Positions 57,341 to 64,000 of a stretch of DNA of 64,000 nt are shown here, in pieces. This DNA comes from Marisa cornuarietis. Its lineage: Eukaryota; Mollusca; Gastropoda; Architaenioglossa; Ampullariidae. Numbering within the stretch: position 1 is the first letter of the stretch; each line of letters begins with the position of its first letter. The translations under genes were made by a program, and so were the position numbers. The notes beneath the pieces are model-generated. The model did no database searches. It worked only from the letters and a program-made list of their open reading frames with translations, and was not told the origin of the DNA. Location of the stretch: assembly GCA_004794655.1 (NCBI GenBank), contig SMMW01000597.1:310001-374000 (forward strand). Direction: 5' to 3'.

Positions 57341-59285
57341 ATAATGTGGTGATGCAAAAATTATGATACTGAGGACAGAATTACAAAATCAGAAAACAAA
57401 GCAAAAGGTATGTTACAGAAATGTCATGACTATTCATAAATGTGACGAGCGTTTATGTGGCCACCATTAAACTAAAAGAGTTAAACTATCTGCACTAAGC
57501 TGTAAGCAACTATTAAGAGTAAGAGGCAACAGTTTTTGCTTCAAAGAACACTCTTACTGATGAATCACAGACAGTCTGATGAAACTGATGGATACACATT
57601 TATATCTTACAGGCACTTTGTCTGGTACAAACAACAAGCCTGTACAGGAAAACCATAAATTGAGAGTTTAGTCCCTTGACCTGCCTGGTCCTAGCGGCAA
57701 CACAAGAGATAGGGCAGCTGACAGTACTCTCCATGAAAAGGTTATGGGATGACCTTTACCTTTACCTTACTCTCCATATGATGAAGTAGACCTAACAGAG
57801 GGCCTGGATCTGCAACGTTACAAATATTTTTGTCAATTATCATACAGCTATCAGTAACCTGCTTCTACAGTAATAAAATACTAAATGTCAACTACAGATA
57901 AAACTGGTTACTTTTTTAACTTCATTTTTTGTAACTAATGAACATATTTAACAAACTGACTGGGACAAAACCCTTGAAAATTTGCAACAAATAAGCATCC
58001 ACTGGTGGATGTATGACTGCAAAGGAAAATGTCAATTTCCATGCATTTTCAAAGGATCTTTACAATGCACCTGAAAAGAGCTCTTTCTAAATTTGGACTA
58101 GACTGTAATGAAAGATTATTACAAACATTACAAATCAATAGCAGTTGATAAAAAAATTACAATACTCTAGCAAAAACTTAAATGAAAACATTGTATTTAT
58201 CTTCCCTTTCATAATGATTTCAATATTACTGTCCGTTAAGACTTATAGAAATAAGTTACATAAATATATTACATGCTCTTATGAATTTAGTACTTCACTA
58301 TCTACATTGTATGGCTGTAAGACATACCTTAAAAATGTTATTAAGCCCCTTTCATAGCTAAATGGGAGCAAGGAATACTGTATAAATACAGGTAGAATCT
58401 CCATGTAACACATTTTTCAACATAACCATTTCTTCCCCCTGTCCTGGCAGACTCCCATAGAGCTCAATGTAAACTAAATCTCCATAGAAACTCAACATAA
58501 CAAATTTTTCAATATCACAAACTGAAATGAAATTCTGCAGTGAAAAATGTTCCATTATAATGAGCTTTTCTTGGAATGTTACATGTCAAGACTGGGTTGC
58601 TGGCCCAGTTTGCTGATGCAGCGTATATGTTTATAAAGCCTGCATAGGGAGGGTGGTCACACAGCAACAGGCCTACAGAGAAGCATTCCGTCTACAACAA
58701 AAAAAAAACCAAACCAAAACAAAAAAACTTAAAAGATATTTGATGCAGTTAGGTCAAACATCTATTGTGTAAATGAATCAAAAAAGTGTTGTCTGCTGTG
58801 AAAGAGGGATTGGTCTACTGGAGAAATCGTTATCAGTGTAAGTGACAGAAGTGAAATGATTTCAAACAAGTGGTGTAAGTTTATTATGGAGCAGAAAGCT
58901 CAGATCCTTACTGCAGCTGAAAAAGGAAAAGAAAAACAAGGCAGCTTATAAGTCTAGCATCATGAAATCCATGATCATGATTCTCAAAAGACTGAAAAAA
59001 AAATCCCTCTATCTAGTTTCAAGAAAGTCATCTTCATCACGATACTAAACAGGCATGCACTACCAACTGGTTATACTTCACATGGGCATGTCTCTTGTTT
59101 AAACCCAGAAAGAATAATGAGCTCATCAAAACATGATGAAAATTTCTGTTCTGATGTTTTTCCTCAACCATTTAGGTCAGAGGTTAGACAACACTAATTA
59201 AAAAAAAAATCAGAAATCACTATACAGTTCTTGACAAAGTCATAGATAGTAAAACTTATTAGAAGTCTACAGAAGCAAAATCTAT

Positions 59286-60005
59286 AAGCAAGCTAAATGG
59301 GACTAAACTGCAAGATGACCAGCACTGAAAATGCCAAAATTATGATAAATGGCAACAGCAAAGCAGAGATCCATATGAACGGGGTACAGCCTGAAGAGGA
59401 AAGCAGCTTCAAGTACTTGGGAATTACAATCCATGCCAGATATCTGCATCAGAATTGCAATAGCAACAGCGGCAATGGCTAGACTAGATAGGAACTGGCA
59501 TAGCCATAAGATAAGGTTCACTACCAAGTACAAGCAATACAAATCCCTGGTAGTGCCGATCCTGCTCTACGGATGCGACACGTGGACTCGCCGAAATGGA
59601 AAGGAGAATCTAGGCATTCGAGAACAAGTGCCTGAAGAGGCTGCTCCGGATCTCATACAAAGAACATAAAACTAACAACTCTGTACGAAACAAGATTGCC
59701 ACACTCATAGGACACCACGAACCTCTACTTTCAAGCAACGTAAGATGGTCTTCTTTGGTCACGTGACCAGACATAATACCTTTTCGAAGACTGTCCTTCA
59801 AGGCACCTTGGAGGGTAGTTGACGCCGCATTGGCCAGAGGAAGAACTCTCTTACGAATGTCAAAGACTGGACTGGCCATCCTGTACAGGACCTGCTCGCC
59901 ACCCAAAACAGGCAAGAGTGGTGGGCCTTGTCAGCTGCTGTGTTTATCCATGTGCTCCCCTCAACAACACATGCCGGTCAAGGGACAACTGACTGACTAT
60001 TTTAA
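59286..60005 (+). pseudogene. Non-LTR retrotransposon (LINE) reverse-transcriptase 3' end, copy 2, frameshifted
   Basis: Starts with LNCKMTSTENAKIM, then FKYLGITIHARYL, and after a frameshift RIAIATAAMARL, HSHKIRFTTKYKQYKSL, ILLYGCDTWT. Later frames hold the tail with a DWTGHPVQDLLA-like stretch. It matches the copy at 32436-32870 over most of its length, with several indels. A MITE begins 16 bp after its end. Confidence 0.82.
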
Positions 60006-60020
60006 GAAGATTGATGTATA

Positions 60021-60275
60021 TGTGACCCACCACCATGAAATGAGTCTTAAGTGACACAGAGCAGTTTTATAGTAGAGGCCTGCCTAGAAAGGCGATGAGG
60101 GTCAACTTTGTGCCGTCAGACTTGCATACTTTAAACCTTTATAACTCAATTTTAGGACTAAGAGAACAACTTTAGTATCAAAAGAATGGTCAAAACCTGT
60201 ACATTTTAAAATATACAATTTGCAATATCTCAAATTTCCGACTTAAGACTCATTCTGTGGTGGTGGTGGATCACA
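60021..60275. mobile_element. MITE with about 33-bp terminal inverted repeats
   Basis: Left TGTGACCCACCACCATGAAA...GAGTCTTAAGT and, inverted at the right, TGTGATCCACCACCACCACA...GAGTCTTAAGT. TA occurs on both sides, compatible with a Tc1/mariner-type TA duplication. 255 bp, no coding capacity. Confidence 0.8.
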
Positions 60276-61799
60276 TATTATATAACTAAAATCATATGAA
60301 GAGCTCATTGCTTTCTGGGAACCTGCATGTAACAAATTATCCAATATAAAATTTTTGTTCTCTGGTCTGAATGGATTCATGATACTGAGATTCTGCCTGT
60401 ACTAACAGAAACATTGCCATACCCGCTACTCTATAAAATAGTAATCATCTGAAACTGCAGATGACTACAGTTCACCAAGTGTCATAGAAACACAAAAATA
60501 TTAACTTTTAAAATATTTCTGGCACAAGAAAGTCAAAGCTTTCCACAGAAAATCGGAAAGAGTAATTGTTTTGCCGTTCAGGAAAAACTAACATTGTATT
60601 GCTAATATAAAGTTTTTAAAGCACTTTCCCCTGTAATTAAAAAAAATGAAACAATTGATTACAAAGCCTCACATTTTTCTCTATCTTAGGATTATTTACA
60701 CAATAGGTTTCTATAATATACAGCATTAGAGATCTGACAAACATGCCATTCATCAATATAAAGAAATGTTCTTTTTTCTTCTAAGCAAATGTATACATCA
60801 CCATTGAAAACCAAACATTGAGTATGTTGACAAAAACTTCAGCAATGTATCTCTATCAAACATAATTGATGGGCAAAAAATAAAATGTTTCTTATTTTCA
60901 GAACAGGACTAAACGTTTACCACAGATTTGTTTCTTTTATTATCTCTTCTTGTGTCATTACAAAAAGTTGTAATGCGAATGTTAATTTTTATAAAGACAA
61001 ACTGAGAAGATGCAGGTAAAAAAAAGAGTGTGCAGTTATTTCAACAACAGGAAAAGAATATAGGTCTATTGTTTTCTCTCATTTCTACAATGTTTTTATA
61101 AACTGTATCAGCCCCATAACAACAACAAAAAGAGCCCAACATATTTGTACACTAACACAGGACTTGCTGCAAAGTATAAAACAAACAAATCATTTAAACC
61201 TGTCTTGTGTCTTGCTTTAAAGTAAAGCAGTATATGAACAACATATGTGTTACAGATTATAACTACTTAGCAATATTGGAATAGCCTCATTTCTGTTTCT
61301 TAACTTTTAACTGCAGGACCCGTAAACCAAAATTGCCATTATTTTAGGATCACAAGGCTGTTTTTCTTTTTAAATGTGTATATTAACAGAAAACGTTCCA
61401 ATGAATTTATAAACTGGCTCAATTGGTCAACTGTGATTTTGTAGACAGATAAACCAAAACAGTCCGGTTGGAGACAACATTGTACAAAAGAAGAACTCCA
61501 GCTTTGACCTCCTAAATATGATCTGTTTCAACACTTCTATTGCTCACACATTTAGTGAAAGGAAATATACCTTAAAGAAACCAAACTTACAGAATCAAAC
61601 TAGCTGCACTTCATAAACACTTGGCATTGTGAAAAAGATTACTGCCTCACACATTTTAAGGAAAATGCTACTGGTAAACAATACATACACTGTATGCACT
61701 ATGCACTTGAACTAAAGATGACCAAGTAAGAATTATCTTTTCCATTTATAAAAGCATCTTCAAACTCACTGGCTGAACAAGTTATTTTGTGAGTTAATT

Positions 61800-61883
61800 C
61801 TTTATAGTTTAAAAGAATATGTATAGTCAAAAAAACATATTCTTTACAGCTCAAAAGAACATGTATAGTCGAAAACCCACATC
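61800..61883 (+). repeat. Imperfect 42-bp tandem duplication
   Basis: ctttatagtttaaaagaata and ctttacagctcaaaagaaca start two adjacent units that share tgtatagtc further on. Confidence 0.75.
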
Positions 61884-63329
61884 TCCTAGGATGTTGAACA
61901 AAAAAGTCTAAACTGTAAAGAGTTAATGGGCACCTTAATGAATGGAAAATTAAAGATCGCTTACACAATCTTTGCCATAAGCTGTCATCAGACTCACCTA
62001 GAGCTGTGAGCATGTTAATAATTAACGTAGGTAAAGGCTGTCATCTAATCTATCCAGTCCTTAGGGAGTGAGGTGTTAAAAAGTGCATTTATCGCAGGGC
62101 CACCTTTTTCGTAAAGCAGTGTCAATCTCTTTTCATCTGCTGTCCTACCTGCCCCAGTCCTGTAAGTGATCAGGTACCCAATTCAACAGCTGGGTCAGGT
62201 GGATTGAGGCAGACCACTTCTGGCCTTGGACACTCTAAAAACGTATCTATCCACAACAGTGAATAATCCCTCACTATATATCCTTTCTCTCCCAAAAATA
62301 CTACTGGTACAAAAATTCTTTTGTACACATTTATAAAGGAACCATTCTCGTTTCTTACAAAGAGTCTGGTGGATGTCAAAGCCACATTTAAACATATGGT
62401 TCCCAAAAATTTTCTTTCAAAGAATTTCATTGTACTACAACCAAGTTCAGGGAGTAGCAAAACACCAGTAAATGTCTACTTGCAAGTATGCTGCATGCTC
62501 AGTCTAAGATCTGAAGATTTGCTTAGCAGTTTCTATAAAACTGTTTTGCATCTATAGCATGGTAGGCTTAAATAAAAGCAAAAATGAGAAGGAATGACTC
62601 ATCATAAAATGTAGATAAACTCTACAGGAAACATCTGAAAACTACAGGTGACTGACAGAACTATTAGAAAAAAATGCAGTCTTACCATTTACCTTTCTAG
62701 ACTCTTTCATTATGGTCATCATTAAAACAGAATCATAAAACATGTTTCTTTGTGCTTACCTCTACTGCTATCTGCAAGTTCTCGCAATTCATGTTTTCAC
62801 TGGTAAACTCGCATTGTGTACTTACAAATTAATGCGAGTCTTTAAAATAACAGTTTTGCTTTAGTGCTCCATTTATATTTTGAGTGAAGGAAAAGAATAT
62901 TCTTCTTCTGACAATGTTAGTAGTCAGTTATTAAGGCTAACATTTCCGCTTAGCCAATGGGCCAATACCCTGGTCAGATAAAGTATCATTTAAACAAATA
63001 AGCAAATACGATCGTCCTTCTTCATTTTCATTTTTTCAATCACAATATATTTTACATGTATAACAATTTTTAACCTGTGGTCTGAATCTTAATGAAAATA
63101 TCAAGTCAAATGGTATTTTGGGCTTAAATAATAGATACTGAGGTTTTGAATCATGTCCAATCAAACTTTCAGGTTGCAAAACTTATGATCACATCAAAAA
63201 CACTGCTTTAGACTGACTTGTGAAAGCAGTCATGTTTGCAGACTCCTTCACAGAAGAAACCAAACTGACTGTAATCCATGATGCAGGAAGACCTATCGGA
63301 CAAGAGGTGTAAGGGAGGGAATTGTGTTC

Positions 63330-63485
63330 TACACCGAACCAGCAAGTAAGGCTATATCAAAGCAAGGCAGACACATGCCATACGCAGAAAAAGAGCACCA
63401 TGCCTGAGACAAGAGCTGAACCCAGGACAGCCAACCTTCACTGAATTGGTGACAGGTGCTAACTGTCACGCCACTAGCCCGCCCC
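63330..63485 (-). repeat. tRNA-related SINE-like repeat, copy 6
   Basis: Minus strand gggctagtggcgtgacagtt (A-box-like) and gggttcagctcttgtctcag (B-box-like), then a body with ctgcgtatggcatgtgtctg. Layout matches copy 1. Confidence 0.5.
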
Positions 63486-64000
63486 CCAATGGACAAGAAA
63501 AGTGTCAAGCAATGTTGAAGTAGTGTCTGAAGTTTTGTGCCTGACTTATTTGACAAGAAAAGTGCTGAATGATGCTGCGATACTGTTCTCAGTTTTGCCA
63601 ACTGGTCAGTGTGACCTTGATTTAGAGCTTGTAATCTACGAGAAGCATGGGAAACTTGCAATTTGTGATAAGGCATAGCTTACAAAAATATGTACATGGC
63701 ATTGCCTTAGAAGTATGCTATTTATGAAAATACAGGCTACATGTGGATCACTTACTCTGTTCATATGCAAGAATCTGTATTTATTCTACTCCCACTACAA
63801 ACTGTTTTAATGCAAGTCAAGTCAAAGAAGGTTCATCCAGTTTTGCAATAGCATTGTTTGAGTTTCACACACAGAGATTGTTGCCTGAAACTTCTTTCAC
63901 AATGACTGCTATATAAAAGAAGAATGCAGAAGCTAAACTGAAACTCAACATTACTACTTGTAACATCCTCTATCATGCCAGCATTCTCCAGACCATAAAC

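Larger units (their letters stand above)
53517..64000. other. AT-rich right flank without recognised host gene
   Basis: About 10.5 kb of AT-rich DNA upstream of the GGT start, poorer in microsatellites than the left half. It contains two decayed LINE 3' ends, a MITE, SINE-like remnants and a 42-bp tandem duplication (61800-61883). No exon series was found. It could include a long UTR of a neighbour beyond the right edge, but I cannot show this. Confidence 0.5.

Overview
The window looks like nuclear DNA of an invertebrate animal, most likely a mollusc. Genes are split into short exons with GT/AG borders and introns up to 7.7 kb. There is no operon structure. The DNA between exons is full of (AC)n, (ATC)n and (GACA)n microsatellites, tRNA-related SINE-like repeats, MITEs, decayed LINE fragments and one well-preserved Ty3/gypsy-type LTR retrotransposon. 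The mollusc assignment is an inference from gene and repeat style; no sequence identity was measured.

Left third (1-22.7 kb, minus strand): the 5' part of an ABC transporter subfamily A gene. I traced 12 coding exons from the ATG at 22631 down to 568, with every splice phase agreeing. They encode about 662 residues: a short cytosolic N terminus, the first membrane helix, the Pro-Ser-Ala-Gly region typical of ABCA1/2/4/7, and most of a large, glycosylation-site-rich extracellular domain. The rest of the gene (second helix onward, both ATPase domains) lies left of position 1. Its tenth intron carries a 4829-bp LTR retrotransposon (2387-7215) in the opposite orientation, with two identical 182-bp LTRs, a tRNA-Leu-type primer site, a polypurine tract and a 5-bp target duplication. 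A one-base frameshift interrupts its integrase.

Middle (22.7-45.3 kb): I find no convincing gene. The stretch holds microsatellites, SINE-like copies, a LINE reverse-transcriptase fragment (32.4-32.9 kb), MITEs, a foldback-like element (43018-44051), and one decayed exon of a gamma-glutamyltransferase copy (41929-42017).

Right-centre (45.3-53.5 kb, minus strand): a 12-exon gamma-glutamyltransferase / glutathione hydrolase gene of the bacterial YwrD-like type, complete from ATG (53516) to stop (45331). All phases agree over 567 codons. Codon 83 is TGA where the family has Arg in a Gly-Ser-Gly-Arg motif. A second acceptor 12 nt downstream would remove that stop in frame, so the gene is either a young pseudogene or is rescued by splice-site choice.

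Right end (53.5-64 kb): AT-rich DNA without recognisable exons, holding two decayed LINE 3' ends, a 255-bp MITE with long terminal inverted repeats and SINE-like remnants. The two host genes are unrelated in function (lipid transport, glutathione/gamma-glutamyl metabolism) and nothing suggests they work together.
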